A DNA stretch of 64,000 bases from Cycas panzhihuaensis (Eukaryota; Cycadophyta): the NCBI GenBank assembly GCA_023213395.1, contig CM041465.1:56489741-56553740 (forward strand). The letters run 5' to 3'. Under the pieces are notes generated by a model. The model was not told the origin of the DNA, did not search any database, and saw nothing but the letters and a program-made list of their open reading frames with translations. A program made the translations under genes and the position numbers. How positions within the stretch are numbered: position 1 is the first letter of the stretch; each line of letters starts with the position of its first letter. Positions 10,582 through 22,518 of the stretch are shown piece by piece.

Positions 10582-11990
10582 AGTGCCACCTCAAATACTT
10601 CATCTTGGATCATGGATATAGGAGCAACACAATATATGACTTTCCATCACTAGTTCTTTTAAGATTTTGACTCTGAAATTTGTGGTGTTGTAGACATGAC
10701 TGACAAATCATCTGAGTTAGTTGAAGAATTTAGAACCATTTGCTTAAAACTCCTAATCCTTTCAGATTTTACCCTTGTTGATGTTTTATGTATTCCTACT
10801 CTGAAGTAGAACCTACTCTCCCTATTCACCCTTGTCTCTTGTGGATTTGATCTGAGTGTAATTGCAAATAATTAAACTCTCTGTCATTCACCCTCCTTTA
10901 AATGTTGTAGTTATGACTAGAATTCTTGATGAAAAACTTTTTCACCTAACTAGCTCACCATCCTTTAAAGCCAACTATGTTGATGATGCCTCTAGTTTTG
11001 CCACAACCCTGACTCCTCAAAAGTTGTCCCAAGAGGTCCTATGGCATACTCATATGGCCCATATCAAAATTGATCATTTAAGAGAACTATATACCACTCT
11101 TCTTAGTATGCCTAGGCTCTCCTCTAAGCCCTTCAAATGCAAAGCATGTATCATTATAAAATCTTAAAGATAACCCTTTTCTCATAATCAGTAGAAATCT
11201 AGCTAACCTTTGCATCTTGTTCACTTAAATATATATGGTCCTATGCCTATCCCCTCTGTCAAATAAAAGTGGTACTATATTACTTTCATTGATAATTTTA
11301 CCAAGAAAGTATAGGTTGCTTTTCTTATAAAGAAAGATGAAGCTTTTTCTATGTTTTAAGTTTTCAAGGCCTGTGTGAAAAATGAATCAATATTCAAGAT
11401 CAAAATAATCAGGACTAATAATAGTGATGATACACCTCCAATGAGTTTGAATCATACCTATATTTCCATGGGATCAAACATCATACCACTATTTTAAGTA
11501 CACCCTAACAAAATAGAGTTGTTGAGTACATGAACAGGACCTTCATGAACATGGCTTATGTTATGCTATTATACAAAAACGTCCCTGTCTATCTTTGGGT
11601 CGAGACTATCTGGACTGTCATATATTGCATCAACATTATTAGTCCCTCTAAGCTAGGCCCCTCTCCACATGAAATGTAATATGGACAAACCCCTCTATCT
11701 CTCACTTTAAAATTTTTGGCTCTACTTATTATGCTTACATTTTGGAAGAACACACAAACAAGCTTTAAGATAGATCCTTCAAAGGAATCTTTGTTAAATA
11801 CCCTATGGACCAAAAGGGGTTTAAGGTTTTCCTACCTTCACAATAAAAAATTATCATCACTAAAGACATTATGATTATGAAGACTAAAGATTAATTGCTC
11901 AGACTTAACTCTAAGATGCTTTCATACTGATTTAATGATACTACAAAAGTTGATGTCCAAATTCTAAAATTTAAAGGGGGGGATACTCAA
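10582..11990 (+). pseudogene. pol: Copia protease, pre-integrase and integrase, broken
   Basis: The protease active site survives as SWIMDIGATQYM near 10605-10640 (DxGA, copia-type aspartic protease). Pre-integrase is seen at 10862-11167 (LWHTHMAHIKIDHLRELY, then CKACIIIKS). Integrase follows to about 11850 with HLVHLNIYGP, FIDNFTKKV and a decayed TPQQN region (HPNKIELL). Many stops and several frame changes occur. The first catalytic Asp of integrase reads Asn in HLNIYG. Function is lost. Confidence 0.78.
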
Positions 11991-12279
11991 TAATTACTTA
12001 AAATATTAGAATCTGACAATAGAGCCTTGGAGGATACAAGTTGTGACTCTCAACTGATGTATATACATCCAATACCATCATTTAAGAATAATCAAGTTGA
12101 CAAAGGTAGCCATAGTAGAAGGACCATCTTCTCCAACATCAGTGGCTGGCCTATCTTCTCCAACATCGTTAACTTCCTCTATACCAAACATTTCACATGA
12201 TCATTTTAAGGATCAAAACGAATATTGAGAGGCTGTTGAAATAAAAACCTCATTCCCAACTTGAGGTTTTCGTGAAGCC

Positions 12280-13950
12280 TACCAACTACATAAGGGCATG
12301 CAACCATATGAAGTGGACAAAATTGGCACTAGAAGTACCCATACAGCAAGGATGCATGAATCACTTTCCATTAAGCTTGAACTAGAAGAACTACACTTTG
12401 CTCTTAATGAAGAGCCTCTAACGTACCAAGAAGTTGTAAAGCATGCAGTTTGGAGAAATGCTATGAATAAAGAGTACCAATCCCTTATCAAGAATGGTAC
12501 ATGGGAGCTCATTAATCTACCACTTAAAAGAAAGATAGTTCAAAATAAAATGGTATTCAAAAATTAGTACAAATTAGATGGCACCCTAGAAAAATATAAT
12601 GTGAGGTTGTTAGCAAAAGGATTCACGCAAAGGAAAAGCATTGACTACATTGAAATATTTACTCCTATAACCAAGTGGTCTACAATCAAAACTCTTATAG
12701 CCTTGGCTATTGAACAGGGTTAAAAAATCTACCAGTTCAATTTTAAGACCATATTTCTCAATGGGAACCTTAAAGAAGAAATTTATATGGCTCACCCAGA
12801 AGGATACAAGATCGTTAGTTAAGAGCATATTGTTTGTAGACTCGGAAAGTACATATACGACTTGAAACAAGCCCTCATACTTGGTTTTCCAAGTTGTATG
12901 AAAGAATGAGGCAACTTGGATACAAGCTTTATGCCTATCAAGATATTGATGCAATATTGTTTATCAAGTACCAAAAAAATAAAGTCATATACCTCTTAAT
13001 CATTATGGATTATATGTTGATAATTAGAAATGGTGAACAGGTAATCATCTAGTTGAAGAAGAAACTTACCAAAACTTTTGAATTGTCTAACCTCAAGTTG
13101 ATAAAATATTACTTGGGAATTAAAAATACTTAAAAGAATAACAAAATCTTTCTCTCTCAAGAAAAATATATCAATGATCTTCTAACAAAGTTTCAATTGG
13201 AAGGTGCTCAACTAACAACTATACCTATAGAACCTAATGTTAAACTCTTAACTAATGATGATACTAGGGAAACAAATGTAACACTCTATAGGGAACTTAT
13301 AGATAGTCTCATATATACTACTAACACAAGACTAGATATTGCATACTCTATCAGTATTCTTGCATGATTCATGATAAATCTTAAGTAAAATCACTGGTAG
13401 GTTGTAGTATAAGTGTTGAGGTACTTGAAGATGACCAACAGATATGGTCTACTATATGAATCTAATGTAGAATTCAAATTTTATGCATGCATAGACTTAG
13501 ACTTTTCCAGAGATAAAGGCACAAGAAGATCCATATTTAGGTACATAATATTTCTTAGAATAGCACCAATATCATGGAGATCTAGACGGTAGAAGATAGT
13601 TGCAGATTCAACTACCAAAGTTAAATATATTGTTACTTCTAAGATAAGCAAGGAGGTAATATGCCTTAGAAAATTATTGAATACATTGAATATCACCTAA
13701 ATAAGTTCTATTAGCCTATGGGTGGACAATCAATCTACAATCCACATGGCTAAAAATCCTATATTTCATGATAATACCAAATATATAAGTGCAAAAGTCT
13801 ACAGGATTAGAGAACTAGTTCATAACAGCATGATTCAACTAGAATACTACCCTATAACAGATTAAGTAGTCAATATCTTCACCAAACTACTATGAAGGGT
13901 GATGTTTGAATAGTTTTAAAGGCAACTCAACCTTAGGGCCTCTATCTCTA
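12280..13950 (+). pseudogene. pol: Copia reverse transcriptase and RNase H, broken
   Basis: RT begins near 12440 (WRNAMNKEYQSLIKNGTWEL) and continues with LAKGFTQRKSIDYIEIF and LNGNLKEEIYMAHPEGY. It has stops and a frame change near 12880. The catalytic YVDD box is replaced by MDYM near 13005-13016, so the metal-binding pair is gone. RNase H runs from about 13310 with TNTRLDIAYS, YLKMTNRYG, DSTTKVKY and WVDNQSTIHMAK. It ends in a decayed VNIFTKLL. This segment matters because C3b has lost exactly the RT part by deletion. Confidence 0.8.
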
Positions 13951-14388
13951 ACTGATTGAAGGAGATAACAATAGGACCATCATACTATGTCTCATTTATG
14001 AAAACCCCTTATAGGCACAAAAGGACAAAAGTAAGTCTTTATTATATCCCATTTGTGAAAACCCATAGTGGACGTGAAAGGATAAGGGTTGTACTATTTT
14101 AGAAAATCAAAACTTATGAAAACTTGAAAGGGCATGGGGGATGACTAAATGGTATATGGAGACTCAGTAGATTACAACTACAAAATTCATTAAATTGATT
14201 AGCCATCTGGCTACATTCAAAGAGCCACCTAAGCTAGGTTAGTAGATTAGAAAGTTTGCAGGTTTTCTTCTCCATGAGGGTTTTCTACAAAAGTGTCATA
14301 GTAGTTTGCTTTATAAGAGGCTCAAATGAAGATCTCATAGGATAGAATAAAATATGATGAAATGGCCTTCTACCATTAAGGGGAAGAT
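13950..14388 (+). other. 3' non-coding segment and polypurine tract of C3a
   Basis: Contains an about 65-bp duplicated segment (CATTTATGAAAACCC near 13995 and CATTTGTGAAAACCC near 14050) also seen in C3b at 30220-30320. It ends with the purine run TTAAGGGGAAGA at 14376-14387, the plus-strand primer site before the LTR. Confidence 0.65.
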
Positions 14389-14685
14389 TGAAATAGGTTA
14401 ATGTCACATGGTTATTATATTAGTTGATTATTCCTAAAAGGGTCTTAAGTGAACTTTAAATTAGATCACTTAAGTGAAATGCACTTTCATATGCATTATG
14501 TATAATTTTATTTCACCTAACTTTAATGCTCCCTCTCTCAATATAAAAGTAAAATCTCAATGGAGAAAGCTCATTCTCACCTCCCCATTTTATGAGAGCT
14601 ACTATTTTTCTCTCACGTTTCTCTTGCTCCCATGTTTGCCTTTGTGTATAATACATAGAGATGAAGGCTAGATCCTCTCTTTTCA
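14389..14685 (+). repeat. 3' LTR of C3a (297 bp)
   Basis: Starts TGAAATAGGTTAATG and ends CTCTTTTCA. Same length as the 5' LTR, with scattered substitutions between them, mostly transitions. That points to an old insertion. Confidence 0.92.
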
Positions 14686-16500
14686 ATAGGTAGCCTAAGT
14701 TCTAGGATAAATAATCTCATAGGTGGGGTTGGTGACATTCATCATCTTGCTTCAACCTGTTTGTTAGGCTTTTATTTCTAAGTGGATAAATATTTCACTA
14801 TGCTCTCCTCCTCTTAGGTCCAGGTTTAATTCCTTATCCTACTTTTTGGTGTTGATTAATAATGGTATGATTTTTACTATTTATATGATGGTGGTCTTAT
14901 TTTATTAGATATTTTTTAGTATGCAAGTATGGTCCCTTTATGTTACCTATGATGTAGATCTTTATATACAATAATTACATAATGACTCTAAGTTCAATAT
15001 AAGTGATTTCTGTAGCTCTATTTTGTTATTTCATGATTCCCAAATATATGATTCATTGATTATTCTTATGTTGCTCCCTTGATAAGTGATTTTACTTTAG
15101 CATAATCCATAAAAGCTTTTTTTTTTTAATAAAACATTATTGGGTTTGTTGCTTTATTACTAGTCTTATTTTTATTGTCTTAAATTCCTCTCTCTTTCTA
15201 AATTTTATTTTATCCTTGAAGTGTAATTTATTTCCATCATTACAATTCTATTTGAATTAGATTTCTACTATAATAAATGACATTAAATTCTAATGTTTTA
15301 GGAGAAAGTTATAAAAGTTTCTATAAAGCATGTGCTAGTAGAAAATAGAACTTTTACTTCATGATTTTTTATCTTGAACTTCTACTTCATTCCTAAATTT
15401 TATTATGTCTTTAAAGTGTGATTTTTTTTCCATCATTATGAAGCTTTATAAATTATCTTTCTAACACAATAGATGATACTGAATTCTAACACCATATGAG
15501 AAATTTATAAAGATTTCTACAAAAACTATTTTTCTTACAAAATTTATTATAGTTTGAACTATTAATCATAGTTTCCATATTGCCATAAATGTCATAATTT
15601 TTATATTTGTCATAGTTTTCAAATATTTATCATAGTTTTCAACTATTTTTCATAGTTTTGACTATATTGCCATGATTTTCATTATAGTTATAACAAACAA
15701 ATCTACTGAATTACAGTTTTTAATAATTTCATTATATTTTTGGTGACTATTTATCATGGTTTTGATTTATTTGTCATGATTTTGACTAGTAGTGGCATGA
15801 AAAAAGTTTTAATCATGCCCAAATTTTGTATTTTTTTTCTTTTTTATTATGGTTTTTTATTAAACCATGGACTATCCACCCACGGTTTTGCCCAAGGCCT
15901 CCCCCACTTATTTTTCTATATATGGGACCACTATTTGATGAAAAGAGAGGGAAGAAGTAGGTAACGAAGTGATGTTAGACTTTCTATTGGCCACTTGAGG
16001 GCCTTTTGGCATCATGGGAGACCACATATAGGTTAATTCAAAGCTTTTTTAAGAGGGATTTGGGGATTTTAGAGTGTTCACATCTAAATCCATATCCCCC
16101 TCTCATTTGCCATACCCCCCTCTTCTTTCACTTCTCTTTTGGATTTGAATCTCTCCATTTTCTTCCACTTATTTCCTATTATTTGACTTTTTGATATTCA
16201 TGGCTTACTAGAGCATAATCTTGGAGTAAATTGGAAGCTACAAAGCATAGATCTGAGGCACCCTCCCTCTTGACACTCCATGTTTCATGATATATTTAGT
16301 AAGAAATTATATTTTTTGTCAATTTTATGTGCTTGATTTTCTTGAATAACATAAATATATTTTAGATCTAAGTGATTCAAAAGCAATTTGATAAATTTCA
16401 AGTTGAATGTTATCTTTTTTATGATTTAAGTTATTTTTTAGCTTGAATCTTCACTCTTTTCTCATATTTCTTCCTTTTTAACCAATGTTCATACTTATAA
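14686..16500. other. AT-rich stretch with short repeats; possible old LTR
   Basis: No gene seen on either strand. Between about 15540 and 15800 the phrase CATAGTTTTCAACTAT and variants recur several times. A GC-richer patch at 15860-15930 (CCATGGACTATCCACCCACGG, then CCTCCCCCAC) is followed by a TATA-like CTATATATGGG near 15916. Together with the pyrimidine-rich tract after it (16080-16190) this resembles an LTR promoter region. It could be the remains of a G1 LTR or an independent solo LTR. I cannot define its edges. Confidence 0.35.
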
Positions 16501-16599
16501 CCTTGAAAAAAATTAGAAGAAACAATTGTTATCCTATTGAATTTTTCTTGAGGTAAGTTACCTTAATATAAAGCCTTAAGGAGAATTTTTAATCTTTGT

Positions 16600-18895
16600 C
16601 AACAGGATTTAAAACCTTCTCCTAATTCTTTCTTCATCTAAAATTCTCCAAGTTCAATCAAAATAATATCAAAATTTTAGTAGGAAAGACCTTTACACTT
16701 GCTATCATTTTGAGATTATAATTTTATCATAAGAATTAGAAGATTATATCTAGTTTTTTTCTAACTTAACCATGAAACGTGGTGTAAGAGTGTGGTGAGA
16801 CAAGGGTGGATATCCATAAAGGGCTATAAAAGGGGACATACCAATTACTAAGTGGTGTGAAGAGTTGTACTAATGTTTTATAAGAGTGAGCCATGAAGTC
16901 CATTTTTAAGGTCTTATTTAAGACTTTAGATTGACCATCAATTTATGGAAGGTAAGTTGAATTCATATTAAATGAGGTCCTAGAGGCCCAAATGAGTTCT
17001 TGCTAAAATATGCTTGTGAACATCAAATCTTGATCACAGGCTATTATTGATGGGAAATTATGGAGAGAAAAAATTGAATGGATATAAAGATTAGCCAAGT
17101 GAGAAGCTTTGTAAGGTAAAAAATATACATACTTGATAAGTCTATCAATGACTGACAATATTGAGTTAAACCCAGCACATAATGATAACCATGTGATGAA
17201 ATCCATAGCAATATCTTTCTATTTACCTTAAAGTATATACATAGGTTGGAAGAGGTCAAGTGGAGCTTTTATATTGACTTTATTCATCTAACAAATATTG
17301 TATTCAAAGAAAAATAGAAGGATGGGAGATTTCATATTAGGCTAGTAGAAGTCAGGTTAGATTTATCTATATGTTTTATTGAATCTTGAATGTCTACCAA
17401 GGGGAGTAGAATGGCATTCATACAAAATTTATGGGATAAAGGATGAGGCGGGGTGGACAAAAATATGATTTTAGTATAAGAGTTGGGAATTATATAAGGA
17501 CCAATCCTTATAGGAATGAGCTTTAGATGCCCATTTGTTAAACTCTAGGTGGGATAGAATTTTAGTTGTTAGGTCTAATAGCCATAATGGTTTGGATTTA
17601 AAATTTGCATGGATATTAAGTTCATTGGTAAGGGATTCTAGGGAATACAAGGGAGGATATTAACAAATACATTTTCCTTGCCTTTTTATACTCAATAGTG
17701 AAATAAAATACTTGTAAGTGGTTAATCCATTTAGCTTGCACTTCTGATAGGATTGGTTTATCTAAAAGGTGATGAAGGTTATTATCATCTGTTAAGATAG
17801 TGAACTTAGAGCCCCAAAGATATGAATGCCATGTATTAGTAGCATAAAAAATAACTCTCATTTATTTTTGATATATTCATGATTGATATTCGTGGTCTTT
17901 AAGTTTTTAGCTCTTAAATACTATTAGGTGAAAATTTTACAGTAAAATAGTATATATGCCAAATCTTAAAGCATCACATTCTAATTAGAAGGATTGAGAG
18001 AGGTTTAGGATCGTAAGAATATGGGTGGATATCATAATAGATTTAAGATTATTGAAGGCTTATACTACCTCTTATGACCACTAAAATGCCTCCTTTTATA
18101 GTAAGTTTATTAATTAGGCTGTCAAGAAGGTATAATTATGAACAAACCATTGATAAAATCCCATGAGTCTTAAAAACGCTTGCAATTGAGTAAGGGTCTT
18201 AGGAATAGGTTATGTGGTAATAATAGAAATTTTGTATAGATCTACTTAGACTACTTTTGATGAAATAATATGCCCAAGATATTGTAATATAATTTTATCA
18301 AATTTAAATTTAGACAATTTAGTATACAACTAGTGTTAGATGAGGATTTGGAGAATTACTTCTAGATGTTAAGATGATCATCAAAATTTTAACTTTAAAT
18401 AAGGATATCATAAAAAAAATGATGACAAATTTATAAAGACAAGGGACAAAGATTTTCTTCATTAAATCTTAGAATATGGAAGGGGTATTACAGAGGCTAA
18501 AAGGTATAACTTAAAATCTAAGTGCCAATGATATATTCTAAAGGTAATTTTGTGATGGTCCTCTAGGATAATAGGGATTTGATAATATCCAAATTAAAGA
18601 ACTAATTTAGATAAAATAGTTGTCCCATATATTTCATCCAGTATGTCATCTATTTGGGGTGTGAAATTTTTATTTTTTATAATGGTTTTGTTAAGTTCCC
18701 AATAATTTATGTAAAGTTAAAAGAATATGTCATTTCTCCTTTCTAGGATAATTGATATGGCATAAGGGATTTTAATGGGATAAATGATGCCCATATCTGT
18801 TGATTCATTTATTATCTTCTCTATTTTTTTTTTAATAAGAATTTTTGTAAGGTCAAAGACTAATAGAATTATGTGGTAATTTGATTTTGATGGCA
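16600..18895 (-). pseudogene. pol: G1: Ty3/gypsy RT, RNase H and integrase, heavily broken
   Basis: Reads from right to left. RT: GIIYPIKIPYAISIIL, then NYWELNKTIIKNKNFTPQID and SKLVL, then YYQIPI and, near 18500, IPFSLCNTPSIF with DLMKKIF (gypsy RT motifs VMPFGL-NAP). The metal-binding box is destroyed (VIIFFMISL where VIVFIDDIL is usual). RNase H at 17622-17861 (WGSKFTILTDDNNLHHLL, then VQAKWINHLQ). Integrase at 16790-17260 (MDFITWLSLCAGFNSILSV, DRLIKYVYFLP, CDQDLMFTS, IDGQSKVLNKTL, ALYGYPPL). Order RT-RNase H-integrase defines Ty3/gypsy; the integrase wording looks chromovirus-like. Stops occur every few tens of codons. L1 interrupts its right end. Confidence 0.82.
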
Positions 18896-18900
18896 TGATG
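18896..18900. repeat. Left target duplication of L1 (TGATG)
   Basis: TGATG here and again at 22519-22523 flank L1 exactly. The gypsy RT reading resumes across the two sides once L1 and one TGATG are ignored. Confidence 0.9.
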
Positions 18901-19240
18901 TGTTAGAATTTGAGCATGGAGCTTTGATACCATGTTAGAATTTGAAATGCAATACATATAAGAAATATAATAGTGAGTTAAAGATATAACAATAAAGCTC
19001 AAATAAGATGAAGTATATACAATAAATAAATATAAGATATGAAAAATTAGCCAAAAATTAAATTAGAAAGAATAATACTATATATAATTATAGTACAAGC
19101 TCACCATTAGTTAGAGAACCTCATTGGTCAATCTAGAGGTGGCATATATCTCTATGTGGTCCACAACCTCAAATAAAAAATACATAATGTAGAGAGAGAT
19201 TACATGATGGTAATTATGTAATTTGGTATTACACCCAATA
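18901..19240 (-). repeat. 3' LTR of L1 (about 340 bp)
   Basis: On the minus strand it starts TATTGGGTGTAATACC (family TGTTGGG), directly after the polypurine tract, and ends AATTCTAACA. It contains a TATA-like ATTATATATAG near 19078 and CCAATGAGGTT upstream of it. Inside the last 40 bp is a second copy of the LTR end followed by TGGTATCAAAGC. Confidence 0.88.
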
Positions 19241-19252
19241 TTTTCCCCCTAT
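19241..19252 (-). other. Polypurine tract of L1
   Basis: On the minus strand, TAGGGGGAAAA immediately precedes the LTR. This sets the orientation of L1. Confidence 0.85.
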
Positions 19253-22160
19253 AATATTCAATTACATAATGGAATATCACATCAAATAATAAGTCTTGAG
19301 TCTTCAAATGAAAGTTAGATCATATACTACTATAATAATATAAAAGCTAATGATGTCTATATGAAATGAAGCCCATCTACTAAAATGTATGGGTAACTAG
19401 CCACTATAACTTCTAGTTAAGTAGGAACTTCCTTTATATACATGGTTTGATTAGTACTAACAAGAGTAGCTATAAAGGGATCCCATCTCCTACTTAAATA
19501 AGAATGTAAGCAGTCTTCAAAATAGAAAGTGCCAAGTCTTCAAATAAGTTGAATCATAATCCATTGTATTAATATAAGAATCTATTAATATCTATATGAA
19601 GAGAACATCATCTACCATAATGCATGGGTTACTAGCCACTACAACTACCAGTTGAAAAGGATGTTCCTTTGTGTACATGGTTCTATAAGTACCAACAATA
19701 TTAGCTATAAAGTGGTCCTGCCCCTTACTTATATGGGAAATACAAGTAATATTCAAAGGGCTTTATGGCCTGAAATTATTTTATGGGCTAAAAACATGCC
19801 TCTTTGGGCTTTATATCATGCCACCATGGGCTTACATTATACCTCTATGGGCAAAATAACTAGCAATAGTGTTAATACATGACTAGAAAGATATATGTGA
19901 CTTAAATATTATATGAATAACTCTCTCTCATATAATGAAGTTGAAAATGAAACTCAATGGGTTCTCTAGAACCAAAAATAAGACCTTAGTATATGTTATC
20001 CCCTCTATTTGGGGTACATCATATCATGGAGCCTTGAAAATATATATATGCACTTAAAGAAGCTAAAAAAATGAAGAAAAATATAAACTTTTAATTTGAA
20101 CTAGAATTTCTACATAAAAATAACTCCAATATTAAATGACCTACCAAAAGAAAGATCTCTCTATTGCAAATCCAATGCAATAGACAAGACTAAAAACGGA
20201 GCCTCCTAGCTTAAGTTATAGCAAAAATCTGATAAGGACTTTATAAAATATGAAAATTAAGGTTTAGCCTTTTTTCCTGGTTGGTTGCTAATTGTATGAG
20301 TACTTAATATAACTAGGAGTAGACGAATAATTGGCTGGGAAGACTTAAAATAATTATTCAATATAATTAAATTGATTTTTTAAAACAAAAAAAAAACTCA
20401 ATTTTTAGAAAAATTACATCTGCGCTTAACAAAAAAATATTGATTGATTAAAAACATGTTAACCCTAAAATTTTAGGATTTAATAATATTGATTTCATTC
20501 ACTACCATTGATTCTTGATTATAGGTTTTGTAGGATGGGTACCATGGATACTTTTAGGTTGTAAGGGATCGTCATTACGATTTCATGCGGATCTACAACT
20601 AGGTCAGATTCTCTACATCCTCACATTAGAGCTATCCTCTATTCATAGCCAACCTTTTATAATGTTAAGCGCAGGAGCATCTTTAATTTTCTTCCAATGC
20701 CTTCTCTATATACTACAATCCTTTTCAAAAAGTAGTGGGTGTATTATATTCAAGAGATTCATACATTATAAGGATGATGGCTTCCTTTACATAATTCCAG
20801 TAATATAAATAAATGGAGAGGAGTAGTAGTTGGATCTCCCTAGGCCAACTATGTTGATATACACTTGAATCTTGGTGTGAACAAATTAATACACGGATAT
20901 CACACATTACTTCCACCTTTTATAAATATGAACTGCCTAGAATTACCAACAACAAATACCTCTCGTTCTTGAAGATCCAACCTATTAGTTCCTTGAATGC
21001 TAATGGTGTTTCCATTATGCTTTCTAGACTACAAAATGATTATGAAAAGTAGGAGTAAATTGTATTCTTTAAGTGAATCTATAATGTACATTCCCTATGC
21101 CCTTCCTATCAGTCTAGAAATAGGTGAGGAGTCCTAAAAGTTCCCTAAAGGAGTAGCCACAAGTAGGGTTATAGCATTCGGTCCAAATAAAATGTTATGC
21201 ATGTAAAAATATAGTCAAGCTACTCTCTGTGTTATGTTCCTCCTTAACCCATATATGAATTGAGAATAGACCATAATAACAATCATAACCATAAACTATA
21301 GAATCTCTTGGCCATCTTAAAAGAAAGAATGATGTAATATTGTTACTCACTTGCCTATAAAATGTTTTGAATAGTAAGTTAGAAACCTTCAAGTACAAGA
21401 AATGCATGGCTTTCTTGAATTAGTAACTTTTGAATTTACAGGCATTGGTAAGATGGTTGTGATGAGTAGGGGATGGTAGTAAAGTCTATATCACTATCTA
21501 AGGCTTCAAAATCTTGTAGAATAGACAATGGCATATGAACCTATTAATTCTATGCTATAGTCTCATTCCTCAATATTAAAGTTTACATAACAATCAACAA
21601 TCATAAGGGTAACATCCACAACTGATGTTGCAAATAGCTATCCCAAGACACATTTTTTTGATAGTAGATAAACATCTTCTATAGGGTGACTAGGCTTATA
21701 ATAGATATAAAATCTATTCATATTTTTTTTCAAAGTTGTACTTTTGTAGCCCCTGAATTAGAACCTATATATTATAAAATGGGCCCATATGGAGCCTAAA
21801 ATTTAATCATAAAATTATAAATCTACAACTTTAAATCCTTGAAAAAATAGTATTTAAAAAATTTTAAATAGTTTTAAGATAGCCTTTGATTAGCAACTCT
21901 AAATAGGTTCAAACAACCCTTAAATAATATCAAAATAGCCCTTTAAAATTTGAAATAGTAATGATGAACTAGCCCCAAATATTTTATAAAATAATCCCTT
22001 TGAAAAATATGCATAGTCTAGCTTCAAATAACTTGAAATGATCTTTAATGAATAATTATTAGGTCAAAATAGGTACAACAAAAAATTGACAAAGCTTCTA
22101 AAAGAAATCTAAAGGATAACATGTACAAGACTCTATAATAATGCCTTCAAGGATTCAATC
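19253..22160 (-). other. Non-coding internal region of L1
   Basis: AT-rich, with no recognisable protein domain on either strand. A segment of about 235 bp is duplicated in tandem (19298-19532 and 19533-19770; shared AGTCTTCAAAT, TCTATATGAA, GGGT(A/T)ACTAGCCACTA and GTACATGGTT). A 97-codon open stretch at 20515-20808 on the opposite strand has no recognisable motif. I treat it as chance. Confidence 0.65.
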
Positions 22161-22176
22161 TTGGGCTCTGATACCA
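22161..22176 (-). other. Primer binding site of L1 (initiator tRNA-Met)
   Basis: Minus strand reads TGGTATCAGAGCCCAA immediately after the 5' LTR. The first 12 bases match the plant tRNA-iMet primer site exactly. Confidence 0.88.
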
Positions 22177-22518
22177 TGCTAGAATTTGAGCATGGAGCTC
22201 TAATACCATGTTAAAATTTAAAAATGTGATACATACAAGAAATGTAATATTGAGTTAAATATATGACAATAAAGCTCAAATAAGATAAAGTATGTATAAC
22301 AAATAAATATAAGATATGGAGAATTGGCCAAAACTCAAATAAAAAGAATGATAGTATACATACTTATAGTATAAGCTTGCCATTAATGAGAGAACCTCAT
22401 TGGTCAATTTAGAGGTAGCACACATCTCTATACAGCCCATAACCTCAAATATAAATTATACATAATGTAGAGAGAGATTATATGAGGGTAATTATATAAT
22501 TAGGCATTACACCCAACA
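22177..22518 (-). repeat. 5' LTR of L1 (342 bp)
   Basis: Minus-strand ends are TGTTGGGTGTAATGCC and AATTCTAGCA. Collinear with the LTR at 18901 over its whole length. It also carries the internal copy of LTR end plus TGGTATTAGAGC, about 31 bp before the true end. Confidence 0.9.

Larger units (their letters stand above)
6512..14685 (+). mobile_element. C3a: complete Ty1/copia element with both LTRs
   Basis: Two 297-bp LTRs flank a PBS, a long leader, gag, protease, integrase, RT, RNase H and a polypurine tract. Flanking 5-mers are GTAGG (6507-6511) and ATAGG (14686-14690), a target duplication with one transition. All genes are broken. A 528-bp foreign insertion (R1a) lies between gag and protease. 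C3b at 24-31 kb is a second member of the same family, so the two can be aligned base for base to separate inherited structure from private damage. Confidence 0.92.
18901..22518 (-). mobile_element. L1: non-autonomous LTR retrotransposon, LARD-like
   Basis: Two LTRs of about 341 bp, a PBS, a polypurine tract and a perfect 5-bp target duplication show a bona fide LTR element on the minus strand. The internal 2.9 kb has no recognisable gag or pol domain on either strand. The tRNA-iMet primer site suggests a copia-type parent whose enzymes would be supplied in trans. It lies inside G1 RT, so it is younger than G1. Confidence 0.87.

Noticed and set aside
20515-20808. 97-codon ORF inside L1
   Set aside because: It lies antisense to L1, has no known motif, a poor ATG context and no support from the rest of the element.
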